DNA from: Candidatus Eiseniibacteriota bacterium
GTDB lineage: Bacteria > Eisenbacteria > RBG-16-71-46
Length of the DNA stretch: 59,452 bases
Direction of reading: 5' to 3'
Assembly: GCA_016178725.1 (NCBI GenBank)
Contig: JACOSV010000031.1
Location: forward strand, 1-59,452
Both the position numbers and the translations under genes were made by a program. Of this stretch, positions 26,150 to 34,848 are shown one piece after another; the first letter of the stretch is position 1; every line of letters starts with the position of its first letter. The notes under the pieces were generated by a model. It was not told the origin of the DNA. It did not search any database and saw nothing but the letters and a program-made list of their open reading frames with translations.

Positions 26150-26872
26150 CTACTTCTTCAGCCTCTCCGGCGGCACGAGCTTCCACAGCTTGGGCGGGCC
26201 GCCGGCCGGTAGCTCGATCATGTAGAGCTCGTCGTTCGCCTGCGCGAAGTCGGCCATCTGCTCGCGCGTGAGCCCGAGCAGCACGCGCAGGATGAGCTTG
26301 TTCGTGCCGCCGTGGCCGACGATCAGCACGTTGCCGCCCGCGTGCCGCGCCCGGATCGTGTTCAGCGCCGCGGTCACGCGCGCGAGGTGCTGGTTCTCGG
26401 ACTCGCCGGTGTCGAGCCGGTCGTCGGGGTCGGCCGTGCGCCGCCGGTATTCCGCGATCGTCGCGGTGTCGGGCCCGGTCGTGACCAGCCCTTCGAACTT
26501 GCCGAGGCCGATCTCGTTCAGCTCCGCCATGCTGTCGATCGGCGCCGCGATGTGGAGGATCGCCGCGGTCTGCCGCGTGCGCGTGAGCTTGCTGCAGTAG
26601 ACGTGCTCGAACGTCGTCCCGGCGAGCAGCGTCGCGAGGCGCGCGGCCTGCGCGCGGCCGGTCGAATCGAGCGGCGTGTCGATGTGGCCCTGGAGCTTGT
26701 GCATCGCGTTCCAGCTCGTCTGCCCGTGGCGCGCGACATAGACGCGCAGCACGGTGGCGCTGGGCGCGGCGAAGGCCTCGCGCGGCATGGTCGCGGCGCC
26801 GATCGCGAACGCGCCGGGCGCGACGAGGAGAATGGGCGCCCACTGGAGCAGCGGCGTGCGGATTCGGGTCAT
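26150..26872 (-). CDS. Exported histidine-phosphatase (phosphoglycerate-mutase-like) protein
   Basis: A 240-residue protein with a signal or anchor helix (about 5-35) followed by a branch-1 histidine phosphatase domain: VYVARHGQTSWN with the phospho-accepting His, the SKLTRTRQTAAIL arginine region, and LIVGHGGTNKLILR with the second catalytic His. These enzymes dephosphorylate small molecules or proteins; an exported form acts outside the cytoplasm. Two ATGs (26875, 26872) follow GGAGG at two and five bases, and the second has better spacing. It is divergent from the hydrolase operon starting at 26996. Confidence 0.88.
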   Translation of the reverse strand: MTRIRTPLLQWAPILLVAPGAFAIGAATMPREAFAAPSATVLRVYVARHGQTSWNAMHKLQGHIDTPLDSTGRAQAARLATLLAGTTFEHVYCSKLTRTRQTAAILHIAAPIDSMAELNEIGLGKFEGLVTTGPDTATIAEYRRRTADPDDRLDTGESENQHLARVTAALNTIRARHAGGNVLIVGHGGTNKLILRVLLGLTREQMADFAQANDELYMIELPAGGPPKLWKLVPPERLKK

Positions 26873-26995
26873 CATGGCCTCCGTTGGGAATCGAAGACGG
26901 CAGGATACCCGATGCCGCCGGCGCGTTGACCCCTCGCAACGGCGCCCCCTATCATCAATGGCCTTGTTCCCTCCCGTCCTGCCCGCGAGCGCCGC

Positions 26996-27865
26996 ATGAC
27001 CACGCAAGCGTCCGTCGCCCCCCTGGACCGGGCGCCGGCCCCCGAAACTCCGTTCTTCTTCCCGTCCGGCGACCGGCCGCTCTACGCGGTTCATCACGCG
27101 CCGGTCGCGGGCCGCGCGAACGCGCCGGTCGTCGTCCACTGCCACAGCCTCGGCGTCGAGCAGGTGACGTGCTACCGCGCCGAAGTCCTGTGCGCGCGCG
27201 CCGCGGCCGCCGCCGGATTCCCGGTGCTCCGCTACCACGCGCGTGGTCACGGCGATTCGGCCGGTGACTTCGCGGACGCGACGCTCGCGCGCCTGATCGA
27301 GGACGCCCTCGCCGCCGCGCGCGAGGCGCTGCGCCGCTCGGGCGCGACGCACGTGATCTGGCTCGGCGTGCGCTTCGGGGCGCTGGTCGCGGCCTCGGCG
27401 CTGCCGCTCGGGCCGCCCGCGGCCGGGCTCGCGCTGTGGGAGCCGGTGCAGTCGCCGCGCGACTACTTCCGCGCCCAGCTCCGCGGCCTCCTCTACTCGC
27501 AGGTGGCGGAGGGCAGGAAGCCCACCGAGACCGTGGACGATCTCTTCGCGCGCCTCGACCGCGACGGCGCGGTGGACGTGCACGGCTACTACCTGCACCG
27601 CGCGCTCGCCGACAGCGTGCGCGACGTGACGCTCGCGCGCCGGTTGGAAACATGGAACGGACCGACGTTCCTCGCCCAGATCGAGCAGCGCCGCAGCCTC
27701 GCGCCCGCGCACGCCGCGCTCGCCGAGGCGCTCGCCGCGCGCGGCGCGAAGGTCGAGACGATGCGCGTCCCCGAGGAGCCGGGCTGGCACATGGTGGCGA
27801 ATCCGGCATGGACCTCGCCCGAGCTCGTCGCCGCGACCGCGGAGTGGCTCCGTGCCGTGGCGTGA
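26996..27865 (+). CDS. Alpha/beta hydrolase, exosortase-A-system hydrolase-like (first of pair)
   Basis: A 289-residue alpha/beta-hydrolase-fold protein. It opens TPFFFPSGDRPLYAVHHAPV, the layout of the hydrolases linked to exosortase A loci. An oxyanion-type VVHCHSLGVE, the strand RYHARGHGDSAG and the nucleophile-elbow position LGVRFGALVA follow. In the elbow the usual GxSxG is GVRFG, with no Ser, so catalysis may be lost or unusual. The end EEPGWHMVANPAW offers the His. It is the first gene of a five- or six-gene operon with a second hydrolase, SGNH protein, adenylation ligase and carrier protein, and it overlaps the next gene by 14 bases. Substrate unknown. Confidence 0.7.
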   Translation: MTTQASVAPLDRAPAPETPFFFPSGDRPLYAVHHAPVAGRANAPVVVHCHSLGVEQVTCYRAEVLCARAAAAAGFPVLRYHARGHGDSAGDFADATLARLIEDALAAAREALRRSGATHVIWLGVRFGALVAASALPLGPPAAGLALWEPVQSPRDYFRAQLRGLLYSQVAEGRKPTETVDDLFARLDRDGAVDVHGYYLHRALADSVRDVTLARRLETWNGPTFLAQIEQRRSLAPAHAALAEALAARGAKVETMRVPEEPGWHMVANPAWTSPELVAATAEWLRAVA

Positions 27866-28814
27866 GAGCGCGGCGGATCTCGATCGCGCGCGCGCCGAGC
27901 GGCCGATCGTGGTGCCGAGCGCGTTCGGCGGGCTGGTCGGGATCTACACGCCCGCGGCACCCGACGTGCCGTCCGCGGGACTCTGCGCCGTGCTGCTCAC
28001 GCGCCCGCGCTCGCATCGCAACCGCATGTGGGTCGAAGGCGCGCGGCGGCTCGCGGCGCAGGGGTTCGCATGCTTCCGCTTCGACTATCACGGCACCGGC
28101 GACAGCGAGGGCCCGACGGGCCCGCTCGATCCCAACCGGCCCTATCGCGACGACATCGTCACCGTGCTGCGCGTCCTGCGCGCGCAGCTCGGCGGGCGGC
28201 GCTTCGTGCTCTGCGGCGCGTGCTTCGACGCCCGCACCGCGCTCTCGGCGTTCGCCGACGAGGCGGACGCGATCGCCGGGCTGATGTTCATGGCCGCGCC
28301 GGTGGTCGAGCTCGACACGCTGGTGCGCGTGGACGCGGACCGCAAGGACTGGGGCCATCTCGCGCGCTCGCTGCGCAACCCGTACAACTGGAAGAGCCTC
28401 GCGAGCGCCGGGCGCTGGCGCTACATGGCGACGGTGATCGGCCGCGTCGCGCGCCGTTCGTTGGGCGCGGCGCCCGCCGGCGACCCGCCGCTCGGCGCGG
28501 CGTTCGTCGAGCACTTCCAGGCGCTGCTGCGCTCGCGCGCACGGGCGTTGTTCCTCTACGGGCGCGACGACGCCGAGTACGAATCGTTCCGCATCGCCGA
28601 GCGCACCGCGTTCGCGAAGCTCACGCCCGAGCAGCGCGCGCGCCTCGAGGTCGAGGTCTGGGACGGCACGGTGCACGGCTTCCTCGAGATGAAGCGCCAG
28701 CGCGAGACGTTCGAGCGCGCGCTGGGCTGGATCGCGGCGCTCCATCCGGCGCGCGCGGCGGCGCCGGCCCGGACGATCCCGGGCGACGCGACGCCGTCCG
28801 CCGTCGCCGGTTGA
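27852..28814 (+). CDS. Alpha/beta hydrolase, second of pair
   Basis: A 320-residue alpha/beta-hydrolase with typical strands: AVLLTRPRSHRNRMWVEGAR, CFRFDYHGTGDSEGPTGP, and the elbow LCGACFDARTAL, where the family Ser is replaced by Cys (GACFD). The C-terminal EVWDGTVHGFLEM supplies the His and an Asp (LFLYGRDDAEY) lies before it. A GTG at 27852 overlaps the previous gene by 14 bases, so the two are coupled. A Cys nucleophile would favour thioesterase- or acyl-transfer-like chemistry over simple hydrolysis, but this is inferred from the position only. Its pairing with a carrier-protein ligase fits acyl transfer from a thioester. Confidence 0.72.
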   Translation: MPWRESAADLDRARAERPIVVPSAFGGLVGIYTPAAPDVPSAGLCAVLLTRPRSHRNRMWVEGARRLAAQGFACFRFDYHGTGDSEGPTGPLDPNRPYRDDIVTVLRVLRAQLGGRRFVLCGACFDARTALSAFADEADAIAGLMFMAAPVVELDTLVRVDADRKDWGHLARSLRNPYNWKSLASAGRWRYMATVIGRVARRSLGAAPAGDPPLGAAFVEHFQALLRSRARALFLYGRDDAEYESFRIAERTAFAKLTPEQRARLEVEVWDGTVHGFLEMKRQRETFERALGWIAALHPARAAAPARTIPGDATPSAVAG

Positions 28815-28820
28815 CGCGCG

Positions 28821-29936
28821 ATGCCCTCCCGAAGCGCCGAGCGTGCCCTCTTCATCGGCTGGTGCGCGATCCTGCTCGTCGCCGCCGAGCTCGTCGCGCG
28901 CGCGCTCGTTCCGCTCGAGCAGGTGCCGCGCTGGCGCGGATTCCACATCCCGGACTCGCTCGCCGCGTACCGCCTCGCGCCGAATCTCGACGGCGGGATC
29001 TACTTCTACGGCCGCGTGCCGATTCGCACCAACTCGCTCGGCCTGCGCGACCGCGACTACGGCCCGCGCGCGGCCGGCGTCGCGCGCGTGCTGATGATCG
29101 GCGACTCGCAGACGCTCGGGCTCGTGCCGGAGCCGGCGACGCTCGCGCGCCAGCTCGAGCGGACGCTCGCGCGCGACGGGCGGCGCTGGGAGATCATCAA
29201 CGCCGGCGTGCTCGGCTACGGCACCGAGCAGGAGCTGATCCGCCTGCGCGGGCTGCTGCCCGTCTACAAGCCGGATCTCGTCGTGCTCACGGTGTTCGCG
29301 AACGACATCTACGACAACCACTATCGTCCGCGCGACCGTTGGGTCGTGGGGGACGACGGCTACCTGCATTCCCGGATCGAGACGCCGCACCCGTTGCCGC
29401 CGCCGCGCCGCGGATGGATGGGAGCGTATGACTGGCTTGCGAGGCACGTCGATCTGTTCGCGCTCGGGAGCCGGGCGCTGAGCCGGGTCGTGCATCGCGG
29501 CCCGACGAGGCCGGCGGCGCTCCCCGACTACGCCGAGCTGCTCGCACGCGACTGGAGCGCCGGGGAGGCGCGCGACTGGGCGCGCACCGACAGCCTGATC
29601 GGCGAGGTCGCGACGGCCGCACGCGCGGGGGGCGCGCGGATCGCGGTGGTCGACGGCGGGAGCCGCGCGGCGCTCGGTTGGGCGACGTGGCCCGAGAGCA
29701 CCGACACGCGGCGCTACGATCTCGATCGTGAGGCGCGCGCGCTGGACGGCGTCGCGGAGCGGATCGGCGCGCCGTGCGTGCACGTGATGCCGGCGTTCCG
29801 CGCCGAGCGCTCGCCGCTCTCGCTCTACTTCCCGAACGACGACCACTGGACCGCGCGCGGCGACGCGGTCGTGGCGGCGCTGCTCGCGCCCACGGTCCGC
29901 GCCCAGTGCGACCGCGCGGCGAGCGTGGCGCGATGA
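28821..29936 (+). CDS. Membrane-anchored SGNH/GDSL-family hydrolase or acyltransferase
   Basis: A 371-residue protein with an N-terminal membrane anchor (LFIGWCAILLVAAELVARAL) and an SGNH domain. VLMIGDSQTLG (about 91-101) is block I with the nucleophile Ser, IINAGVLGYGTEQ block II, VFANDIYDN block III (Asn), and FPNDDHWTARGD block V with Asp/His. This family includes esterases and O-acetyl or acyl transferases of cell-surface glycans (AlgX/AlgJ, DltD-like). Its stop overlaps the next ligase gene (ATGA). Topology suggests an extracytoplasmic domain acting on material delivered by the ligase/carrier pair, which is inferred. Confidence 0.8.
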   Translation: MPSRSAERALFIGWCAILLVAAELVARALVPLEQVPRWRGFHIPDSLAAYRLAPNLDGGIYFYGRVPIRTNSLGLRDRDYGPRAAGVARVLMIGDSQTLGLVPEPATLARQLERTLARDGRRWEIINAGVLGYGTEQELIRLRGLLPVYKPDLVVLTVFANDIYDNHYRPRDRWVVGDDGYLHSRIETPHPLPPPRRGWMGAYDWLARHVDLFALGSRALSRVVHRGPTRPAALPDYAELLARDWSAGEARDWARTDSLIGEVATAARAGGARIAVVDGGSRAALGWATWPESTDTRRYDLDREARALDGVAERIGAPCVHVMPAFRAERSPLSLYFPNDDHWTARGDAVVAALLAPTVRAQCDRAASVAR

Positions 29937-31513
29937 TTCGGCTCCTCCCCGAGCTGCTCGCGGCCGCCGCGGCGCGCAACCCCGGCGGCGACGCCGTGGT
30001 GATGGACGGCCGGCGGATGTCGTACGCCGCGCTCGAGGCGGACGCCAACCGCTTCGCCCACGCGCTGCGCTCGCACGGCGTCGGGCGCGGCGACCGCGTC
30101 GCGCTCTGGCTCCCCAAGTCACCCGAGGCGATCGTCGCGCTCTACGGTGCGATGAAGGCGGGGGCGGCGTACGTGCCGGTCGATCCCAACGCCCCGCCCG
30201 CGCGCCTCGCCCATATCGCGCGCGACGGCGAGGTCGCGGCGCTGGTGACGCTCGCCGCGCGCGCGGCCGACCTCGACGCGGCGTTCGGAGCGCGCGCGCC
30301 GATGCGGGCGCTGTGGTTCGCGGACGGCGCCGCGGGCGGCGCGCCCCGGATCGCAGGCGTCCCCGGCCTGCCGTGGTCGTCGCTCGCCGGAGAGCGCGCC
30401 GAAGCGCCGGCCGCCGGCACGCTCGAGGACGATCTCGCCTACCTGCTCTACACGTCGGGCTCGACCGGCGAGCCCAAGGGCGTGATGCTCTCGCATCGCA
30501 ACGCGCTCGCGTTCGTCACGTGGGCGGCCGAGACGTTCGCGCTCACGTCGAACGACCGGCTCGCGAACCTGGCGCCGTTCCACTTCGACCTCTCGACGTT
30601 CGACCTCTTCGGCGCGGCCGCGGCGGCCGCGGCGCTCCACCCCGTCTCGCCGCGGATCGCGGCGTTCCCGGCGGCGATCGCGAAGCAGTGGACCGGCGAG
30701 AAGCTCACCGTGTGGTACGCGACGCCGAGCACGCTCGGGCTGTTGCTCCATCGCGGCGGGCTCGCGACCATGGACCTCGCGGCGCTCCGCGTTCTGCTCT
30801 TCGCCGGCGAAGTGATGCCGGCCAGGCTGCTGCGCGAGCTGATGGCGCTCGCGCCGCGCGCGCGGTTCGCCAACCTCTACGGCCCGACCGAGACCAACGT
30901 GTGCACGTGGTACGACGTGCCGTCGCCGCCCGCCACCGACGATCCGCTGCCGATCGGCGTGGCGTGCTCGGGCGACGAGGTGCTGATCCTCGACGAGGCG
31001 CTGGCGCCGGTCCCGGACGGCGGCGTCGGCGAGCTGTGGGTGCGCGGCGCGACCGTGATGCACGGCTACTGGGGCCGGCCCGAGCGCACGGCGCTCGCGC
31101 TGCAGGCGATCGAGGTCGCGCCCGGCATCACCGACCGCGCCTACCGGACCGGAGATCTCGTACGCCGGCGGACGGACGGCAATCTCGAGTTCCTGGGCCG
31201 CCGCGACCATCAGGTGAAGACGCGCGGCTATCGCGTCGAGCTGGGCGAGATCGAGGCCACGCTGCTCAAGCATCCGGCGGTGGACGAGGCGGTCGCGTTC
31301 GCCGTGCCCGACGACGAGATCACGAACCGCCTGCGCGCGGTAATCGTGTTGAAGCGCGACGCGCGGGTGGCGGAAGCCGAGCTGAAGGATCATTGTGCGC
31401 GCACGCTGCCGCGCTACATGGTGCCCGAGACGATCGAGACGAGGAGCGACCTGCCCCGCACCAGCAGCGGCAAGGTGGACCGTCGCGCACTGGCGGGACT
31501 GGAGGGACAATGA
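29933..31513 (+). CDS. Amino-acid adenylation (AMP-forming) ligase, stand-alone A domain
   Basis: A 526-residue adenylate-forming enzyme with all core motifs in order: YLLYTSGSTGEPKGVMLSH (A3), FHFDLSTFDLF (A4), NLYGPTETN (A5), GELWVRG (A6), YRTGDLV (A7), GRRDHQVKTRGYRVELGEIE (A8) and the catalytic-lysine TSSGKVDR (A10). The Asp of HFDLS at A4 corresponds to the residue that holds the alpha-amino group in amino-acid-activating domains. An amino acid substrate is thus likelier than a fatty acid. DltA and exosortase-A-associated ligases are the nearest named types I can suggest. The next gene is its carrier protein, linked by an ATGA overlap. Confidence 0.9.
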   Translation: MIRLLPELLAAAAARNPGGDAVVMDGRRMSYAALEADANRFAHALRSHGVGRGDRVALWLPKSPEAIVALYGAMKAGAAYVPVDPNAPPARLAHIARDGEVAALVTLAARAADLDAAFGARAPMRALWFADGAAGGAPRIAGVPGLPWSSLAGERAEAPAAGTLEDDLAYLLYTSGSTGEPKGVMLSHRNALAFVTWAAETFALTSNDRLANLAPFHFDLSTFDLFGAAAAAAALHPVSPRIAAFPAAIAKQWTGEKLTVWYATPSTLGLLLHRGGLATMDLAALRVLLFAGEVMPARLLRELMALAPRARFANLYGPTETNVCTWYDVPSPPATDDPLPIGVACSGDEVLILDEALAPVPDGGVGELWVRGATVMHGYWGRPERTALALQAIEVAPGITDRAYRTGDLVRRRTDGNLEFLGRRDHQVKTRGYRVELGEIEATLLKHPAVDEAVAFAVPDDEITNRLRAVIVLKRDARVAEAELKDHCARTLPRYMVPETIETRSDLPRTSSGKVDRRALAGLEGQ

Positions 31514-31767
31514 CCGAGACGCCGACCGAAGCCGCGATCCGGAGGTTTCTGATCGAGGAGATCCTCTACGACCGCGAATTGAAGGACCTCTCCCCGACCG
31601 ACAACCTGATCGAGCGCGGCCTGCTCGACTCGCTCGGCATCCTCAAGACCGTGACGTTCTGCGAGGAGCAGTTCGGGATCACGATCCCCGACGATCAGGT
31701 GCTGCCGGACAACATGGAGAGCGTGCGCGCGATCGCGAAGCTGGTCGAGGCGCGGCGCAGCGCCTGA
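31510..31767 (+). CDS. Acyl/peptidyl carrier protein partner of the adenylation ligase
   Basis: An 85-residue acidic four-helix carrier protein. The phosphopantetheine-accepting Ser is in RGLLDSLGILK (about residue 42), and EEQFGITIPDDQVLPDNM is the helix-3 region of DltC/ACP-like proteins. The ligase probably loads its substrate on this thiol arm. Start and upstream stop overlap as ATGA. It is too divergent from fatty-acid ACP in context and sequence for that role. Confidence 0.88.
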   Translation: MTETPTEAAIRRFLIEEILYDRELKDLSPTDNLIERGLLDSLGILKTVTFCEEQFGITIPDDQVLPDNMESVRAIAKLVEARRSA

Positions 31768-31772
31768 CGCCG

Positions 31773-32117
31773 ATGACCGTCACGCCGCAGGTCGCGACGA
31801 CGCCCGCCGGCCGCGAACACCCGGCTGCCGGTCGCGAACGCCCGCCGGCCGCGCGGCGCGCCGCGTGGCTCGTCGCCCTCGGGGCGGACGCGCTGCAGCT
31901 CGCGCTCTTCCCGCTCTTCGCCGAGGGCTTCGCCTCGATCGCGAACGACGTGCTCGACGTCGCGGTCGGCGTGGTGCTCACGCGGCTCATCGGCTGGCAC
32001 GTCGCGTTCCTGCCGGCGCTCGCGGCGGAGCTGATCCCGGGCGTGGACCTCGTGCCGACGTGGACCGCGGCGGTGTGGATCGCGACGCGGCGCCGGAAGG
32101 AGAAGCCGGCGGCGTGA
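31773..32117 (+). CDS. Small membrane protein at end of the ligase-carrier operon
   Basis: A 114-residue protein, with about 30 residues of basic/Pro-Ala leader followed by two or three hydrophobic stretches (WLVALGADALQLALFPLFAEG, VLDVAVGVVLTRLIGWHVAFLPAL). It ends with a basic tail RRRKEKPAA. The family is not recognised. It begins five bases after the carrier gene stop, so it is probably co-transcribed. Its stop abuts the stop of the convergent MFS transporter gene with no space for a terminator. Confidence 0.65.
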   Translation: MTVTPQVATTPAGREHPAAGRERPPAARRAAWLVALGADALQLALFPLFAEGFASIANDVLDVAVGVVLTRLIGWHVAFLPALAAELIPGVDLVPTWTAAVWIATRRRKEKPAA

Positions 32118-33701
32118 TCAGTGCGCGGCGCCGGCCGTCCGCGTGCCGCGCCTGCGCATGAACAGCAGCAGCGGCGTCGCGATCGCGAACCCGACCCCGA
32201 ACAGCAGGAACAGCCGCTCGAACGACAGCATCATGGCCTGACGCGTCACCTCGTGATCCATGATCGCGATCGCCTGCCGTTCGGCGACGGCGGCCGGCAT
32301 GCCGCGCGCGACCAGCGTCGCGGTGATCCCGACGAGGCGCTCGCGCGTCAGCTCGCTGAAGCGCGTGACGTGCTCGGCGATGCGCGCGTGGTCGATCGCC
32401 TCGAAGCGCGTGAGCAGCGTCGCGGAGAGCGCAATGCCAACGCTCCCGCCCAGCTGGCGCAGGAGATTGAACAGGCCGGTGCCGTTCGGAATCTTCTCCA
32501 TCGGCAGATCGGCGAGGGCGAGGTTGGTGATCGGCACGAAGATCAGGCCGAGCCCGACGCCGCGCAGGATCATCGGCCAGAAGAAGTCGTGGTTGCCGCT
32601 CATCGTCGTCAGGTGCGACATCTGCCACATCGCGAGCATGAAGATCGCGACGCCGACGACGGCGCTGATGCGCGCGTCGAGCTTGCCGGTCGTGCGGCCC
32701 ATTACCGCCATCGTGAACGCGCTCGCCAGCGCGCCGGGCAGGATGACGAGTCCGGTCTGGTTGGCGGTGTAGCCCTGGAGCTGCTGGAGATAGACCGGCA
32801 GCACGAAGATGGTCGCATAGAGGCACAGGCCGAGCATCCCGCCGAAGGCGACGCCGGCCGCGAGCTGGCGGCTCCCTAGAATTCGCAGATCCACGACCGG
32901 ATGCGCGGTCGTGAGCTCGTGCCAGACGAAGGCCGTGAGCGCGACCGCGCTGGTCACCGCGTAGGCCGCCACCTCGCGCGAGGCGAACCAGTCGAGGCGC
33001 TCGCCGCGCTCCAGCATGGTCTGGAGCGTGCCGACGCCGAGTGCCAGCAGCGCCAGGCCGAGCCAGTCCACGCGTTCGATCCTTTGTGCGAAGCGCGAGT
33101 CGCGCAGGTAGGCGAGCGTCATCATCAGCGCGACGATGCCGAACGGAATGTTGATGTAGAAGATCCACGGCCACGAGAACGCGTCGGTGATGTAGCCGCC
33201 GAGCGTCGGCCCGAGCGTCGGCCCGACCATCACGCCGACGCCGAAGATCGCCATCGCCGTGCCGTATTCCTCGGGCGGGAACACCTCGTACAGCACCGCC
33301 TGCGCGGTCGAGAGCAGCGCGCCGCCGCCGAGACCCTGCACGATCCGCCACAGCACCAGCTCGCCGAGCGAGTGCGCGTTGCCGCACAGGAACGAGGCGA
33401 TCGTGAACAGCGCGATCGAGCCGGCGAAGTAGCGGCGGCGGCCGAACAGCGCCGAGAGCCAGCCGGTGATCGGCAGCACGATCACGTTGGCGACGATGTA
33501 GCCGGTCGAGACCCAGGCGATCTGGTCGAGCGTCGCGCCCAGGTTGCCCATCATGTGCGGGATCGCGACGTTGACGATGCTGGTGTCGATCAGCTCCATG
33601 AGCGCCGCCAGCGTCACCGTGATCGCGATGAGATAACGGTTCGCGTACGGGTCGGTCGCCGCGGCGGGGCGCGCGACCGAGGCGAGCGTGGTCGCAGCCA
33701 T
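32118..33701 (-). CDS. DHA2-family MFS multidrug exporter (EmrB-like), 14 helices
   Basis: A 527-residue MFS transporter with the long (14-TM) layout of the DHA2 family. Signatures are motif D1 LMELIDTSIVNVAIPHM in TM1, motif A WLSALFGRRRYF, motif C GVGVMVGPTLGPTLGGYI in TM5, and the NLAL/FNLLRQLGGSVGIALSA helix. It works with the EmrA-like adaptor encoded ten bases upstream as a tripartite pump; the outer-membrane partner is not adjacent. Regulation is by the TetR-type protein at the head of the operon. Confidence 0.92.
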   Translation of the reverse strand: MAATTLASVARPAAATDPYANRYLIAITVTLAALMELIDTSIVNVAIPHMMGNLGATLDQIAWVSTGYIVANVIVLPITGWLSALFGRRRYFAGSIALFTIASFLCGNAHSLGELVLWRIVQGLGGGALLSTAQAVLYEVFPPEEYGTAMAIFGVGVMVGPTLGPTLGGYITDAFSWPWIFYINIPFGIVALMMTLAYLRDSRFAQRIERVDWLGLALLALGVGTLQTMLERGERLDWFASREVAAYAVTSAVALTAFVWHELTTAHPVVDLRILGSRQLAAGVAFGGMLGLCLYATIFVLPVYLQQLQGYTANQTGLVILPGALASAFTMAVMGRTTGKLDARISAVVGVAIFMLAMWQMSHLTTMSGNHDFFWPMILRGVGLGLIFVPITNLALADLPMEKIPNGTGLFNLLRQLGGSVGIALSATLLTRFEAIDHARIAEHVTRFSELTRERLVGITATLVARGMPAAVAERQAIAIMDHEVTRQAMMLSFERLFLLFGVGFAIATPLLLFMRRRGTRTAGAAH

Positions 33702-33711
33702 CGGAGCTCCG

Positions 33712-34848
33712 CTACGCCGTCGTGATGACGGCGGTGACGCTCATGCCCGGCCGCAGCACGCGCTGCGGGTCCTGTGCGCCCGAGATCCGGATGCGCACCG
33801 GGATGCGCTGCACGACCTTGGTGAAGTTCCCGGTGGCGTTGTCGGGCGGCAGCAGGGAGAAGCGCGCGCCCGACGCCGGGCTCAGGCTCTCGACCGTGCC
33901 GGCGAACGTGCGGCCCGGATACGAATCCACGCGGATCGCGACGCGCTCGCCGACGCGCACGTGCTCGACCTCGGTCTCCTTGAGATTGGCCACCACCCAC
34001 ACGTCGTCGAGCGGCACCACGCTCATGAGCGGCTGGCCGATCTGGACGAGCTGGCCGACCTCGACGTCCTTCCGGCTCACGACGCCCGCGATCGGCGCGA
34101 CGAGCTTCGTGTACGAGAGCTGGAGCGCCGCCTGATCGCGCGCCGCGCTCGCCGAGGCGACCCGCGCCGACGCCGACGCCACCGCCGCGGTCGCGGCATG
34201 CACCTGCTCGCGCGCGGCCTCGACGCGGGCGTCCGTCTGCCTCGCGGCCGCCTCGGCGGCGTCGAGATCCTGGCGGCTCACCACGTCCGCGATGGGGCGC
34301 AGCCGGTCGAGGTCCACGTGCGCCTTCCACGCCGCGGCCTCGGCCTCCGCGACGGCCGCGCGCGCGGCGGCGAGCTGCGCGACGGCGAGGCCGTCGCGGC
34401 CCGACGAATGCACGGAGGTCTCGGCGGCGGCGAGATCGGCGTCCGCCTGCGCGAGCCGCGCCGCGAGATCGCGATCGTCTAGCACGAGGAGCGTCTCGCC
34501 CGCGCGCACGTGCTGGTTCTCCTTCACCGCCACCTGCGCGACGAAGCCGCTGACGCGCGGCAGCACCGGGATCACGTCGCCTTCGATCTGCGCGTTGTCG
34601 GTTGAGACGTGCGCCCGGCCGAACATCCATTGCCGGACGCCCAGCCCCGCGAGCGCGAGCACCACGACGGCCGCGACGACGAGCGGGACCGGATTGCGCC
34701 GCTCGGCCGATGCTTCGGCTCGTGCAGGCCGGCTCGGGGGAACCAATTCGCCAGCCTGACGGGCGCCGCGGCCGCCGTGGGACTCGGCGGAAGGCTTCGC
34801 GGGAACGGAAACGACGGGACCGTGATTGCGCAGGGTGTCGGTGCTCAT
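33712..34848 (-). CDS. HlyD/EmrA-family efflux adaptor
   Basis: A 378-residue membrane fusion protein with a cytoplasmic Pro/Arg-rich N-terminus (about 1-50), one TM helix (PLVVAAVVVLALAGLGV), then the EmrA hallmark VSTDNAQIEGDVIPVLPRVSG. A long coiled-coil hairpin (Ala/Arg/Glu-rich, about 130-230) and LVAPIAGVVSRKDVEVGQLV, the second lipoyl half, follow. It connects the EmrB-like pump to an outer-membrane channel. The ATG at 34848 overlaps the TetR gene stop as ATGA. Confidence 0.92.
   Translation of the reverse strand: MSTDTLRNHGPVVSVPAKPSAESHGGRGARQAGELVPPSRPARAEASAERRNPVPLVVAAVVVLALAGLGVRQWMFGRAHVSTDNAQIEGDVIPVLPRVSGFVAQVAVKENQHVRAGETLLVLDDRDLAARLAQADADLAAAETSVHSSGRDGLAVAQLAAARAAVAEAEAAAWKAHVDLDRLRPIADVVSRQDLDAAEAAARQTDARVEAAREQVHAATAAVASASARVASASAARDQAALQLSYTKLVAPIAGVVSRKDVEVGQLVQIGQPLMSVVPLDDVWVVANLKETEVEHVRVGERVAIRVDSYPGRTFAGTVESLSPASGARFSLLPPDNATGNFTKVVQRIPVRIRISGAQDPQRVLRPGMSVTAVITTA

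Noticed and set aside
26996-31767. Calling the operon an exosortase/PEP-CTERM system
   Set aside because: No exosortase, PEP-CTERM protein or the associated PEP-CTERM regulators are visible in the window; only the accessory enzyme types are similar.
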